Assembly: GCA_963666965.1 (NCBI GenBank) | Contig: OY762939.1 | Span: 1,240,001-1,304,000, forward strand | Reading direction: 5' to 3' | From: Proruminimicrobium sp963666965 | Lineage (GTDB): Bacteria > Elusimicrobiota > Endomicrobiia > Endomicrobiales > Endomicrobiaceae | Length of the DNA: 64,000 bases | Part shown: one piece after another, positions 44,004 through 53,343 of the stretch | How positions within the stretch are numbered: position 1 is the stretch's first letter | How the letters are laid out: every line of letters starts with the position of its first letter | Made by a program: the position numbers and the translations under genes | Notes under the pieces: model-generated | What the model was told of the DNA's origin: nothing | Database searches by the model: none | The model's input: only the letters and a program-made list of their open reading frames with translations

Positions 44004-44957
44004 ATGGAGAATATATTAAAACCAAAAGTTTCAATTATAGGCTGCGGCAGTGTTGGTATGCGGTATGCTTATGCCTTAATGATAAAAGGGATAGCCAGAG
44101 AAATCACGCTTGTTGACGTTGATATGAAAAAAGCAGAAGGCGAGGCTATGGATTTATCCCACGGCTTGCCTTATACAGATCCTGTTAATATTGTTGCAGG
44201 AGAATATAAAGATACAGCCGGTTCAGATTTAGTTGTTGTGACAGCCGGAAAAAAGCGAAAGGCCGGTCAAACAAGAGTAGATTTATTAAAAGATAATATA
44301 GATTTATTTAAGACAATAATTCCGGAAATTATGAAATATGCGCCGGATGCAATTTTGCTGATAGTATCCAATCCTGTAGATCTGTTAACTTACATTACTT
44401 ATAAAATATCCGGCAAAAAATCTTCTAAAATTATAGGTTCAGGAACTCTTTTAGACACTGCAAGACTTAAAAATGAAATATCAAAAAACTGCAATATAGA
44501 TTCAAGAAGTATACATGCTTATATATTAGGGGAACACGGCGACAGCGGATTTCCTGTTTGGAGCAAAGCTGCGGTCGGCGGTATAAATATAGAGAAATAT
44601 TGTCTTCTATGTGATAATAAATGTCAATATAAAAAGAAATTGGAAGAAATATTTAATAATGTCAAAACTTCAGGTTCTGCAATTATTGCAAGAAAAGGTG
44701 AAACTTCATACGGAATAGGTCTTGCTCTTTTAAAAATTACACAGGCCATTCTTAAGAACGAAAACGCTGTTCTTCCGGTATCCGTATTAATTGAAAATAT
44801 TTACGGTATAAATGATGTGTATTTAAGTTTACCGGCTGTAATTAATTCAGACGGAGTAAGGCAGGTACAAAACATTGAATTGAATGACACGGAAAAGCAG
44901 GCATTTTTAAAATCGGCAAATGTTTTAAAACAGTTATTGAAAGAAGTGGGATTTTAA
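44004..44957 (+). CDS. lactate/malate dehydrogenase paralog (Arg at the specificity site)
   Basis: 317 aa, starting two bases after the first copy and aligned to it over the full length. The loop reads AGKKRKAGQTR: Arg replaces Gln at position 102, the change that classically turns lactate into malate dehydrogenase specificity. LLDTAR and GEHGD are kept. Predicted reaction: oxaloacetate to malate. A shared transcript would give both activities together. Confidence 0.82.
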   Translation: MENILKPKVSIIGCGSVGMRYAYALMIKGIAREITLVDVDMKKAEGEAMDLSHGLPYTDPVNIVAGEYKDTAGSDLVVVTAGKKRKAGQTRVDLLKDNIDLFKTIIPEIMKYAPDAILLIVSNPVDLLTYITYKISGKKSSKIIGSGTLLDTARLKNEISKNCNIDSRSIHAYILGEHGDSGFPVWSKAAVGGINIEKYCLLCDNKCQYKKKLEEIFNNVKTSGSAIIARKGETSYGIGLALLKITQAILKNENAVLPVSVLIENIYGINDVYLSLPAVINSDGVRQVQNIELNDTEKQAFLKSANVLKQLLKEVGF

Positions 44958-44972
44958 ATACGGAGTTTAATA

Positions 44973-45392
44973 ATGAAAACTTTCAGAAAAGAACTTACAT
45001 TCAACACGTCAAAACGAATAGAATTTATAAACATAACCGAGCAGGTTCAGGATGCAATAAACGAAAGCGGCATTAAAGAAGGAATTTGTCTTGTTAATGC
45101 AATGCATATAACGGCAAGCGTTTTTATAAATGATAACGAATACGGACTTCACAGCGATTTTGAAAAATGGCTTGAAAAACTTGCTCCGCACCAGCCTATA
45201 AATTATTACCGTCACAATAATACAGGCGAGGATAACGCCGATTCACATCTTAAAAGACAAATAATGGGAAGAGAAGTTACAGTTGCAGTTACAAACGGCA
45301 GGCTGGATTTTGGTCCTTGGGAACAGATATTTTACGGCGAATTTGACGGAATGAGAAGAAAAAGAGTTTTAATAAAAATAATCGGCGGTTAA
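44973..45392 (+). CDS. YjbQ family protein (UPF0047)
   Basis: 139 aa. INAMHITASVFINDNEYGLHSDF-like core, HNNTGEDNADSHLKRQIMGREV and GPWEQIFYGEFDG are the family blocks. Some members show weak thiamine-phosphate synthase activity, hence the database name; the true role is unsettled. It ends four bases from the convergent birA stop. Confidence 0.88.
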   Translation: MKTFRKELTFNTSKRIEFINITEQVQDAINESGIKEGICLVNAMHITASVFINDNEYGLHSDFEKWLEKLAPHQPINYYRHNNTGEDNADSHLKRQIMGREVTVAVTNGRLDFGPWEQIFYGEFDGMRRKRVLIKIIGG

Positions 45393-45396
45393 GAAA

Positions 45397-46368
45397 TTAT
45401 AAATTGCCGCTTCCTATCGTTACTTCGCCTGATTCAACAGTTTCAAACTTCCCGTTTGAAGTTTTTACGATAAGATTTCCTTTTTCGTTGATATCAGTTA
45501 CATTTCCTTCTTTTTTTAATCCGTTGATAACATATGATATATTCTTATTTAAAATAATTGAATGTTTTTTATATTCCTGTATCAAATTTTTATTTTTTAA
45601 ATCGCCGTATAAAATATTAAGATTATTTGCTATTTCCGCAATCAAAATATTTCTGCTTAAATTATCGCAATAAAGAGAAGTCGCATTTTTTTTCATTTCT
45701 TTCGGGAAATCTTCGGTTTTTATATTTACGCCTATTCCGACGATAACGCTTTCAGCTGTCTGACTTTCAAAATCTATTGTGGCTTCCGTTAGAATACCGC
45801 ATATTTTTTTTCCGTTTAAAAACACATCATTTACCCATTTAATATCTGTATCAATGCCTGTCAGTTTTTTAACTGCTCTTACTACCGATACAGCCGCAGC
45901 TATAGTTATGAGCTGAGTATCTGCAGCATTTTTGTTTGGCTTAAAAACAACGGTCATATAAATGCCTGTTTTTGCGGGGGAAAAAAACTTTCTGTCAAAT
46001 CTTCCTCTTCCGGCAGTTTGTTCATCGGCTGTTATGATTGTTCCGTGTTCTGCCGTTCCTTCGGCGACCATCTTTTTAGCCTGATTATTTGTGGAATCAA
46101 TAGTTTTATAAACGTATATTGCAAAGTGTTTGTTTTCAGGCGACAGATAAAGACGTATTCCTTCTGAGGAAAGAATATCGGAATTTGCGGAAAGAATATA
46201 ACCGTTGTTCGTTGACGCTTTTATGGGATAGCCTTCTTTTTTTAATGCATTTACCGCCTTCCACACAGCTGTCCTTGAAACGGAAAGTTTACCGGCAAGT
46301 TCCTGTCCCGAAACTGTTTTTTGTTTGTTTTTTTCAAGAATAGATATTATTTCATTTTTTAAAGACAC
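45397..46368 (-). CDS. birA: biotin protein ligase / biotin repressor
   Basis: 323 aa from the GTG at 46368, which sits eight bases after AAGG; a GTG at 46377 is in frame but too close. The N-terminal winged helix (SGQELAGKLSVSRTAVWKAV) binds DNA and the ligase core has the canonical GRGRFDRKFFSP and KWVNDVF. It attaches biotin to carboxyl carrier proteins and can repress biotin genes. Candidate operator half-sites lie in its own upstream region. Confidence 0.92.
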   Translation of the reverse strand: MSLKNEIISILEKNKQKTVSGQELAGKLSVSRTAVWKAVNALKKEGYPIKASTNNGYILSANSDILSSEGIRLYLSPENKHFAIYVYKTIDSTNNQAKKMVAEGTAEHGTIITADEQTAGRGRFDRKFFSPAKTGIYMTVVFKPNKNAADTQLITIAAAVSVVRAVKKLTGIDTDIKWVNDVFLNGKKICGILTEATIDFESQTAESVIVGIGVNIKTEDFPKEMKKNATSLYCDNLSRNILIAEIANNLNILYGDLKNKNLIQEYKKHSIILNKNISYVINGLKKEGNVTDINEKGNLIVKTSNGKFETVESGEVTIGSGNL

Positions 46369-46386
46369 TTTTATCACCTTTTATTA

Positions 46387-46439
46387 AGTTAACATATTAA
46401 AATACAAATTGTCAACTTAAATACAATCAGGGTTAACAA
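46387..46439. promoter_or_regulatory. candidate BirA operator half-sites
   Basis: AAGTTAACA (46387-46395), TTGTCAACT (46409-46417) and GGTTAACAA (46431-46439). The last two form an inverted pair like the known BirA site (TTGTTAACC...GGTTAACAA) but with a 13-base gap instead of 14-16. They lie between birA and mnmG. Confidence 0.4.
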
Positions 46440-46476
46440 TGCTTTTTGAAAACCTAATAAATATGCTCAATAATTT

Positions 46477-46505
46477 TTGCAAAAAATATAACAAAAAGAT
46501 AGAAT
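46477..46505 (+). promoter_or_regulatory. promoter of mnmG
   Basis: TTGCAA (46477-46482) and TAGAAT (46500-46505), spacer 17, giving a leader of about 30 bases with AAAGGAA before the ATG. Confidence 0.5.
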
Positions 46506-46543
46506 TGACTGGTATATATATTATTTAAAGGAATTTATATAAA

Positions 46544-48331
46544 ATGGATAAAAAATACGATGTAATTATAATAGGCGCCGGAAATGCGGGCTGCGAGGCT
46601 GCTCTTGCATGTGCAAGAATAGGCGTAAAAACTCTTCTTATGACGCAAAATATGGATAGCGTGGCTAATATGCCGTGCAACCCTGCCATAGGCGGAATTG
46701 CAAAAGGACAGATGGTAAGAGAAATCGACGCTCTGGGCGGAGAAATGGGATGGATAACTGACCAGGCCGGCATAATGTTTAAAGTTTTAAATAAATCAAG
46801 AGGACCGGCAGTATGGTCTCCGAGAGCGCAGTGCGATAAAAAACTTTATTCGGCGTATATGCTCAATTCAATTATCAATCAGAAAAATCTTCACATAGTT
46901 CAGATGCAAGCGGAAAGAATTATAGTAAAAAATAATAAAGTCTGCTCCGTTGTCACAAAGCTCGGAGACATTGTTGAAACATCGGAAATAATAGTTACAA
47001 CCGGAACTTTTTTAAACGGAAAAATATTCGTCGGAAAAACTTTTTTTGACGGAGGCAGATTTAACGAGACATCTTCCGTGAGCCTTTCTGATTCGCTAAA
47101 AAATGACTGCGGACTTGAAATAGACAGATTTACGACTTGTACTCCTCCGAGAATAAACGGATGTTCCGTTGATTATTCTAAAATGGAGATACAGCCCGGC
47201 GATAATCCTCCGATACCCTTTTCTCATTTTACAGATACTGTAAACTGGCAGAAGACAAAAAAGCAGGTGCCGTGCCACATGGTGTATACAAATGAAAAAA
47301 CTCATAAAATAATAGCAGCCAATATTCAGGATTCTTCTCTTTACAACGGGCTTGCCGATGCGCACGGACCGAGATACTGTCCTTCAATTGAAGATAAAAT
47401 AGTCAGGTATGCTCACAGAGAAAGACATCAGTTATTTCTTGAACCGGAAAATCTTGCCACAAAAGAAATTTATATTAACGGTCTTTTTACCGGCCTTGGC
47501 GAAGAAGTCCAGAAACAAATGCTTTGTTCAATAGAAGGTATGGAAAATGTAGTCGTTACGCGTTACGGATACGCAATAGAATATGATTATGTTCCTCCGA
47601 CTCAGCTAAAGCCTACTCTTGAAACAAAAAAAATAGAAAATCTTTTCCTTGCCGGTCAAATTAACGGAACAACAGGATATGAAGAAGCCGCGGCTCAGGG
47701 CATTATAGCCGGAATAAACGCCGCCATGAAATTTATCGGACAGGAACAGGTTGTTTTGACAAGACAGGATGCTTACATTGGTATTTTAATTGACGATTTA
47801 GTGACAAAAGGCGTTGATGAACCTTACAGAATGTTTACTTCAAGAGCAGAATACAGATTAAGCATAAGAAGCGATAACGCAGATCTTCGTCTTATGGATA
47901 TAGGAAGAAGAGTAGGGCTTATATCTGATGCAATGTATAAAAGATTTGAGCTTTACAGACAGACGCTTGTTAATATTTATGATAAAGTAAGTCAGGAAAT
48001 GCCGTCTGATGAAGAATTATTTCCATGGTCTCAGGCAAAAGTTCAGGATGAAATGGCCATAACGCTTAAGTACGACGGCTATATACAAAGACAAAAAAGC
48101 AACGCGCTTAAAATATCCAAGTATGAAAATAAAAGAATTCCAAACGACCTGGATTTTAACGTAATTTCGTCTCTTTCAAGAGAAACAAAAGAAAAGTTTG
48201 CAAAAATAAAACCGGAAACTCTCGGACAGGCGCACAGAATTCCGGGAGTAACTCCTACAGATATAGTATTTTTATATATAGCCATTGAAAAAATGGCAAG
48301 GAGCAAAAAATATGAAAGTCAGAGAATCTGA
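46544..48331 (+). CDS. mnmG: tRNA uridine 5-carboxymethylaminomethyl modification enzyme
   Basis: 595 aa. FAD site IIGAGNAGCEAALACARIG, CNPAIGGIAKGQMVREIDALGG, and ARAEYRL...SDNADLRL-type region near 445, with the C-terminal helical domain for MnmE binding. It modifies U34 of several tRNAs together with MnmE. Somewhat short for the family but intact. The next gene begins inside its end. Confidence 0.94.
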   Translation: MDKKYDVIIIGAGNAGCEAALACARIGVKTLLMTQNMDSVANMPCNPAIGGIAKGQMVREIDALGGEMGWITDQAGIMFKVLNKSRGPAVWSPRAQCDKKLYSAYMLNSIINQKNLHIVQMQAERIIVKNNKVCSVVTKLGDIVETSEIIVTTGTFLNGKIFVGKTFFDGGRFNETSSVSLSDSLKNDCGLEIDRFTTCTPPRINGCSVDYSKMEIQPGDNPPIPFSHFTDTVNWQKTKKQVPCHMVYTNEKTHKIIAANIQDSSLYNGLADAHGPRYCPSIEDKIVRYAHRERHQLFLEPENLATKEIYINGLFTGLGEEVQKQMLCSIEGMENVVVTRYGYAIEYDYVPPTQLKPTLETKKIENLFLAGQINGTTGYEEAAAQGIIAGINAAMKFIGQEQVVLTRQDAYIGILIDDLVTKGVDEPYRMFTSRAEYRLSIRSDNADLRLMDIGRRVGLISDAMYKRFELYRQTLVNIYDKVSQEMPSDEELFPWSQAKVQDEMAITLKYDGYIQRQKSNALKISKYENKRIPNDLDFNVISSLSRETKEKFAKIKPETLGQAHRIPGVTPTDIVFLYIAIEKMARSKKYESQRI

Positions 48332-49106
48332 TATTTATGTTTTTTCAGGCACAGGCAACACACTTACAATAGCTAAAAAAATAGCCGAAGTTTTTAATGC
48401 AGGCGGTATTAAAGCCGGAGTTCACAGAATTGAAGCGACAGCGCCTGACAGTATAAATTTGAAGGCAACAATCGGAATAGGCACTACAGTAGCCTGCTGG
48501 AATACGTATCCTATGGTAAAAAAGTGGATAAAATCTTTGCCTAAAGCCGACGGAACGGAAGTTTTTTTATTTGACACTATGGGTGACAGTTCTCTGCGCA
48601 TGCTGGCTTCAATCGGAAAAGAACTTGAAAAAAAAGGTTATAAAATAATAGGATCAAAAGATTTTATAATGCCAAATAATTTTTTGCTTGTTGAAACTGA
48701 AAATAAAAAACAGGAAAAATTAAATAAGACCATCCCTCTTGTTGAGGAGTTTGCAAGTTCAATTATTGCAGATAAAGCCGATATTGTAAAAGGCGGACTG
48801 GTTTATTCATTGTTTTTTGCGTTTACCTCATTTCTCGTAAACACGTGGCGGTGGAAATTGTCGCAGAAAATATTCGGTTTTAAAATAAATAATAAAATTT
48901 GCACAAAATGCGGTTTGTGCGTGCAGATTTGTCCGAAAAATAATATTACAATGAACGGTTACCCTGTTTTTAAAGGCAATTGCGAACTTTGTTTAAGATG
49001 CGTTTCTTATTGTCCTGCAAAAGCAATATCATGCAGACTTCTTTATAAAAACAAAACTCATACCGGCATAGGGGTTCAGGAGATAAAATGGAGAAGTTTT
49101 ATATAG
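48312..49106 (+). CDS. EFR1-family flavodoxin-ferredoxin
   Basis: 264 aa from the ATG at 48312 (AAGGAG upstream), overlapping mnmG by 20 bases. Flavodoxin-like half (YVFSGTGNTLTIAKKIAEVF, FMN phosphate loop) and two C-terminal 4Fe-4S motifs, CTKCGLCVQICPKNN and CELCLRCVSYCPAKA. Common in anaerobes as a low-potential electron carrier; partner unknown. Confidence 0.85.
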   Translation: MKVRESDIYVFSGTGNTLTIAKKIAEVFNAGGIKAGVHRIEATAPDSINLKATIGIGTTVACWNTYPMVKKWIKSLPKADGTEVFLFDTMGDSSLRMLASIGKELEKKGYKIIGSKDFIMPNNFLLVETENKKQEKLNKTIPLVEEFASSIIADKADIVKGGLVYSLFFAFTSFLVNTWRWKLSQKIFGFKINNKICTKCGLCVQICPKNNITMNGYPVFKGNCELCLRCVSYCPAKAISCRLLYKNKTHTGIGVQEIKWRSFI

Positions 49107-49354
49107 ATATTCTCGGATATTTCGCGGCCTCTTTAACCACGATCGCATTTATCCCTCAGGTTTTAAAAACTTTAAAAACAAAATCGGCAAAAGATGTTTC
49201 AACCGGTATGTTTGTTTCTTTTACGATAGGCGTTTTTTTATGGATAATGTACGGAATAGCAAATAATAATAAACCTATTTGGATTTCCAATTTGATAATT
49301 TTTTGTCTTGCCGTAACGCAGATTGTATTGAAATTTAAATACGATAGAAAATAA
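49088..49354 (+). CDS. SemiSWEET-family sugar transporter
   Basis: 88 aa with three membrane helices. The PQ motif is in TIAFIPQVLKTLKTKSAKDVS; IMYGIANNNKPIW follows. SemiSWEETs dimerise to move sugars passively. The start overlaps the upstream gene by 19 bases; substrate unknown. Confidence 0.88.
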   Translation: MEKFYIDILGYFAASLTTIAFIPQVLKTLKTKSAKDVSTGMFVSFTIGVFLWIMYGIANNNKPIWISNLIIFCLAVTQIVLKFKYDRK

Positions 49355-49366
49355 ATTTTATTTAAC

Positions 49367-49439
49367 GTGCCCATAGCTCAATCGGATAGAGCGCTGGTTT
49401 CCGGAGCCAGTGATTCCGGTTCAACTCCGGATGGGCACG
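49367..49439 (+). tRNA. tRNA-Arg (CCG)
   Basis: Acceptor GTGCCCA pairs with TGGGCAC. Anticodon stem CTGGT/GCCAG, loop TTCCGGA, anticodon CCG. T-arm CGGTTCAACTCCG. No encoded CCA. Confidence 0.94.
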
Positions 49440-49456
49440 AATTTATACAGATTCTT

Positions 49457-50329
49457 ATGAACGATAATATAAAAAAACTTTATCAACTTACTGAAAAATG
49501 CTCTCTTTGTCCTAGAAAATGCGGGGTCAACAGATTAAAAGGCGAGCTTGGTTTTTGCAGATCCCTAAACGAGATAAGAGTTGCAAGCATTAATATCCAT
49601 ACGGGGGAAGAACCTCCGATATCCGGAACAAAAGGATCCGGAACCGTATTTTTTTCAAACTGTACGCTGTCATGCGTATTCTGCCAGAATTATCCTATAA
49701 GCCAGCTTGGCAACGGCTATCTTTTAACAACGGAGCAGCTTGCCGATAAGATGCTGGAACTGCAGAAAAAAGGCGCACACAATATAAATTTTGTGACTCC
49801 AAGCCATATGTATCATCTTATGGCTGAAAGCGTGTTTATAGCAAAACAGAAAGGTTTGAAAATTCCCATACTGGCAAACTGCAGCGGTTATGAAAGCGTT
49901 GAAACGTTGGAACTTATGGAAGATTTTATAGATATTTATATGCCTGATATGAAATATGCTGATGATAAATTCGCAAAAAAATATTCAAATGTTTCAGATT
50001 ATACAAAAGTGAACAAAGCGGCAATAAAGGAAATGTTCAGACAGAAAGGCAATCTTTTCATTAATGAATCTGAGATTGCAGAAAAGGGACTTCTAATCAG
50101 GCATCTTGTTTTGCCTAACGCAATAGCAGGTTCAAAAGATATTTTTGATTTTATTGCAAATGAAATATCGGTTAATGCATATGTGAGCGTAATGGCTCAG
50201 TATCATACGGCAAATAAATCGGACGAAGTTGAAGAACTTGCAAGAAAAATAACAGAAGAAGAATATGATCAGTCCGTAAATGATTTTTATGATTCGGGCC
50301 TTCACAACGGCTGGGTGCAGGATTTATAA
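49457..50329 (+). CDS. PflX-like radical SAM protein (COG1313)
   Basis: 290 aa from the ATG at 49457; an open frame also extends back into the tRNA but cannot be coding there. An N-terminal CSLCPRKCGVNR motif precedes the radical SAM motif CTLSCVFC, then FVTPSHMYH and LPNAIAGS. This is the COG1313 group, related to pyruvate formate-lyase activating enzymes. Reaction unproven; no glycyl-radical enzyme gene is adjacent. Confidence 0.85.
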   Translation: MNDNIKKLYQLTEKCSLCPRKCGVNRLKGELGFCRSLNEIRVASINIHTGEEPPISGTKGSGTVFFSNCTLSCVFCQNYPISQLGNGYLLTTEQLADKMLELQKKGAHNINFVTPSHMYHLMAESVFIAKQKGLKIPILANCSGYESVETLELMEDFIDIYMPDMKYADDKFAKKYSNVSDYTKVNKAAIKEMFRQKGNLFINESEIAEKGLLIRHLVLPNAIAGSKDIFDFIANEISVNAYVSVMAQYHTANKSDEVEELARKITEEEYDQSVNDFYDSGLHNGWVQDL

Positions 50330-50352
50330 TTTTATATAATCGGGGATAAGCT

Positions 50353-50763
50353 ATGTTTGACAAAAAAAAACTTACGGTACTGCTTGCAGCCGGATTGACT
50401 TTACTACTTGGGCCCGGGGCAGGTCATTTGATATTAAGAGAATGGAAAAAAGCAATTTTTTTTATTTTTCTGGCGATGGCTTTATTTTCAATTATAGCCA
50501 TTAATTTCATATCAGAGGTCGGAAGAGATGCAATAATGGCCGTAGCAAATATGCAGGGCGTTCCGGAGATGGGGAAGTTTAAAGAATTATACTATAAATT
50601 TCAGGATGAAAATCCGAAAATGATTCTTTTTTTTGATATTGCTCTTTCAGCTTTATGGGCATATTCGATAGTTGATATTTTTATTACGGCTAAAATGAAA
50701 GGAATGTTTAAAAAAGACGCTCAGAAAGAAGATGATAACGATGAAAATAATAATGAAAATTAA
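50353..50763 (+). CDS. small membrane protein of unknown function
   Basis: 136 aa. Hydrophobic segments near 10-28, 34-53 and 95-113; the opening GLTLLLGPGAGHLILREWKKAIFF resembles TM2-like proteins whose first helix ends in a G-x-G-x-x-Y/H pattern. The tail is acidic (QKEDDNDENNNE). The M16 peptidase gene begins inside its end. Confidence 0.6.
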   Translation: MFDKKKLTVLLAAGLTLLLGPGAGHLILREWKKAIFFIFLAMALFSIIAINFISEVGRDAIMAVANMQGVPEMGKFKELYYKFQDENPKMILFFDIALSALWAYSIVDIFITAKMKGMFKKDAQKEDDNDENNNEN

Positions 50764-52051
50764 GAAAATTTTGATAATTTGTCTGTTGATGTCTGCAGGA
50801 TATTCTTTGGCGTATTGCGGATATAAAGGGGTTAATTGTATGAAGCTTTCAAACGGTGTTACAGTTGTTATAAAAAAAGATGATTCCGTGCCTGTTGCGT
50901 CGGTAAATGTATGGGTTAAAACAGGATCAATAAATGAAAAGTCTTTTCAGTCCGGTCTGTCTCATTTTATAGAACATCTTATGTTTAAAGGCAGCAGAAA
51001 CTATCAGGGCGACCTGATGACAAGAAACGTCGAAAAAATGGGCGGGATTATAAATGCCGCCACTTCAAAAGAATATACGTGTTATTATATAGATATCCAG
51101 AAAGACGGATGCATTGAGGCGTTAAAAATGCTTGCCGATACCGTTTCAAATCCAATGTTTCCGCCTGAAGAAATAGAACAGGAACGAAAAGTAGTAGTTG
51201 AGGAAATACAAAGGCATAAAGACAGTCCGCAGTCTATGCTTTTTGAATATTTTATGGAAACGCTATATAAAAACAGCGATTACAAAAATAGCATAATAGG
51301 TTCATCAGACGTTATAAAGAATATTTCAAGAGACGAAATCATAAAATATTATAAAATTCATTATGTTCCGCAGAATATTTTTGTAGCGGTAGTAGGAGAT
51401 TTTGACAAAGAACAAGTTTTGGCGACAATAGAAGATACGTTTGGAAAATTTGAAAAAGGAACTGCGCCTGCTGAACCTGTTATCATAGAAACATCCGACA
51501 AAGTTACAGATTTTAACGCAAAGGAGAAAACGGTTCATACATATCTGCTTGCAGGATTTAAAGGCCCCGATATGGCTTCAGACGATATTTATGTCGCAGA
51601 CGTTGCTTTAAGCATACTTGGTTCCGGAAAATCTTCAAGGCTTTACAGAGTTTTAAAAGAAGAAAAAAATATCGTGTTTTCGATAAGTTCATCATTTATG
51701 ACTTTAAGAGGAACCGGCAGCGCTTTTATCTCGGCGGTATTTGAACCTTCAAAATATAAAGAAGCTGTTGAAGCTGTAGAAAACGAACTTGATAAATTTA
51801 CTAAAGAAGGACCTACGGAAGCAGAACTTAAAAAAATTAAAACTAATATAAAATCGTCATGGATTTTCGGTCTTCAGACTTTCAGCGATCAGGCCGGCCA
51901 GCTCGGATACTGGTATTCACAGGGACATCCCGAGAAATTCGAAAATTATCTAAAAAATGTTGACAAGATTACCGTTGATGACGTGAAAAAATTCATGAAT
52001 AAATATTATTCGAAAGAAAAAATGTCGAAGGTATCAATATGTCCAAAATAG
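50741..52051 (+). CDS. M16 peptidase, catalytic subunit
   Basis: 436 aa; starts at 50732, 50741 and 50753 are possible, and 50741 fits the AGAAAGAAG box best. Signal peptide about 1-25. Zinc motif HFIEH in SGLSHFIEHLMFKG, with the third ligand Glu in VVVEEI. The C-terminal half has no R-x-x-x-x-x-x-Y pair for substrate binding. Paired with the inactive M16 homolog that follows, overlapping by 13 bases. Periplasmic zinc peptidase. Confidence 0.88.
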   Translation: MKIIMKIKKILIICLLMSAGYSLAYCGYKGVNCMKLSNGVTVVIKKDDSVPVASVNVWVKTGSINEKSFQSGLSHFIEHLMFKGSRNYQGDLMTRNVEKMGGIINAATSKEYTCYYIDIQKDGCIEALKMLADTVSNPMFPPEEIEQERKVVVEEIQRHKDSPQSMLFEYFMETLYKNSDYKNSIIGSSDVIKNISRDEIIKYYKIHYVPQNIFVAVVGDFDKEQVLATIEDTFGKFEKGTAPAEPVIIETSDKVTDFNAKEKTVHTYLLAGFKGPDMASDDIYVADVALSILGSGKSSRLYRVLKEEKNIVFSISSSFMTLRGTGSAFISAVFEPSKYKEAVEAVENELDKFTKEGPTEAELKKIKTNIKSSWIFGLQTFSDQAGQLGYWYSQGHPEKFENYLKNVDKITVDDVKKFMNKYYSKEKMSKVSICPK

Positions 52052-53343
52052 CTGCAGGCATTTTATGCGCCGTATTATTTTATGCTTATGCATTCGGAGG
52101 AACTGTGGAATCATTTAACTTAAAAAACGGAATAAAGGTGATATATAAAAAAAGCGGCACATCGGATATAGTCGCTTTAAAAATTTATTCTCCCGTATCA
52201 GTATTGCATGAAGATGTTTCAAAAGCAGGAGTTACGTCGCTGCTTTATAATGTAATGAATAAATCGACTAAAAACAGAAACGCCGCCGCTCTTGCGGAAG
52301 ATATTGAGAATCTAGGTTCTTCAATATCAACTGAGGTTGAATACGATTATTCCGGTTTTTCTCTTGCCTCAATGAGTGAAAACTTTGACAAGACTGTTGA
52401 AATTCTCGCCGATATGATATTAAATCCTGCGTTTGACGAAAAAGAACTTGAAAAAGAAAAGATTTTGAATTCAGAGGTAATAAAAAGCAGACAGGACAGT
52501 ATTTCAAAAACAGCCAATGATAAATTTATTTGCGACTTTTACGGTCCGGCTCATCCGTATTCTTATCCGGTTTACGGCAAAATTGAAACATTAAATTCTG
52601 TTACACGCGCAGATCTTATAAAAATGTACGAAAAAATTTATTCAAATAAGGGCATTATAATAACCGTTGTGGGAAATGTTTCAAAAAAAGAGCTGGTCAA
52701 ATCTCTAGAGAAATATTTTTTGAATTTGAAATTAACACAGCCTCAGCCTGAAAAAATTAAATTTGCTTATATCAAAAGAAATGATTCTGAAGTTATTGCC
52801 GATTCTAAATTTAATCAGGCTTTTATAACTTATGCTTATGACGCTCCCAACGTTTATGACAAGGATTTTGTCACTTTAAAAGTCATAAGTTCAATTTTGG
52901 GCGGAAGAATGACAGGCAGGCTTTTTATTGAACTGCGTGAGAAACTCGGTCTCGCATATGAAGTAAATTCAATTTATCCGACAAGAATTGACAGAAGTTA
53001 TTTCGAAATTTATATAGGTTTGGATAAAAAGAACATAGAAACAGCTAAAAAAGGCATAGAGAAAATAACGGCAGATCTGTGCAATACAGCAGTAAGCGAA
53101 GAAGAATTAAAAGACACCAAAAATTTTATAAAGGGCGTTTATCTGCTTGACCATCAGCCAGTTGAAAGACAGGCTTATTATATGGCTGTCAGAGAAATTC
53201 TGGGTCTGGGTTATGAGTATGATGCACAATACATGTCTGTTTTGGGCAATGTAACGTCTGAAGATATATTGAACGCAGCAAATAAATATTTTAAGTCTAT
53301 TCCGTATAAACTGATAATGACTTCTGAATCCGGAGATAAATAA
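52039..53343 (+). CDS. M16 peptidase, non-catalytic partner
   Basis: 434 aa with a signal peptide (about 1-19). The position of the zinc motif reads VTSLLYNVM, so His and Glu are lost. The C-terminal half keeps ELREKLGLAYEV, the Arg/Tyr pair missing from its neighbour. The two genes therefore look like complementary halves of a heterodimer, as in the M16B pairs. It ends one base into the next gene. Confidence 0.87.
   Translation: MSKIAAGILCAVLFYAYAFGGTVESFNLKNGIKVIYKKSGTSDIVALKIYSPVSVLHEDVSKAGVTSLLYNVMNKSTKNRNAAALAEDIENLGSSISTEVEYDYSGFSLASMSENFDKTVEILADMILNPAFDEKELEKEKILNSEVIKSRQDSISKTANDKFICDFYGPAHPYSYPVYGKIETLNSVTRADLIKMYEKIYSNKGIIITVVGNVSKKELVKSLEKYFLNLKLTQPQPEKIKFAYIKRNDSEVIADSKFNQAFITYAYDAPNVYDKDFVTLKVISSILGGRMTGRLFIELREKLGLAYEVNSIYPTRIDRSYFEIYIGLDKKNIETAKKGIEKITADLCNTAVSEEELKDTKNFIKGVYLLDHQPVERQAYYMAVREILGLGYEYDAQYMSVLGNVTSEDILNAANKYFKSIPYKLIMTSESGDK

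Noticed and set aside
49367..49456. 5' extension of the PflX-like gene into tRNA-Arg
   Set aside because: The first 73 bases are the tRNA; family similarity begins after the ATG at 49457.
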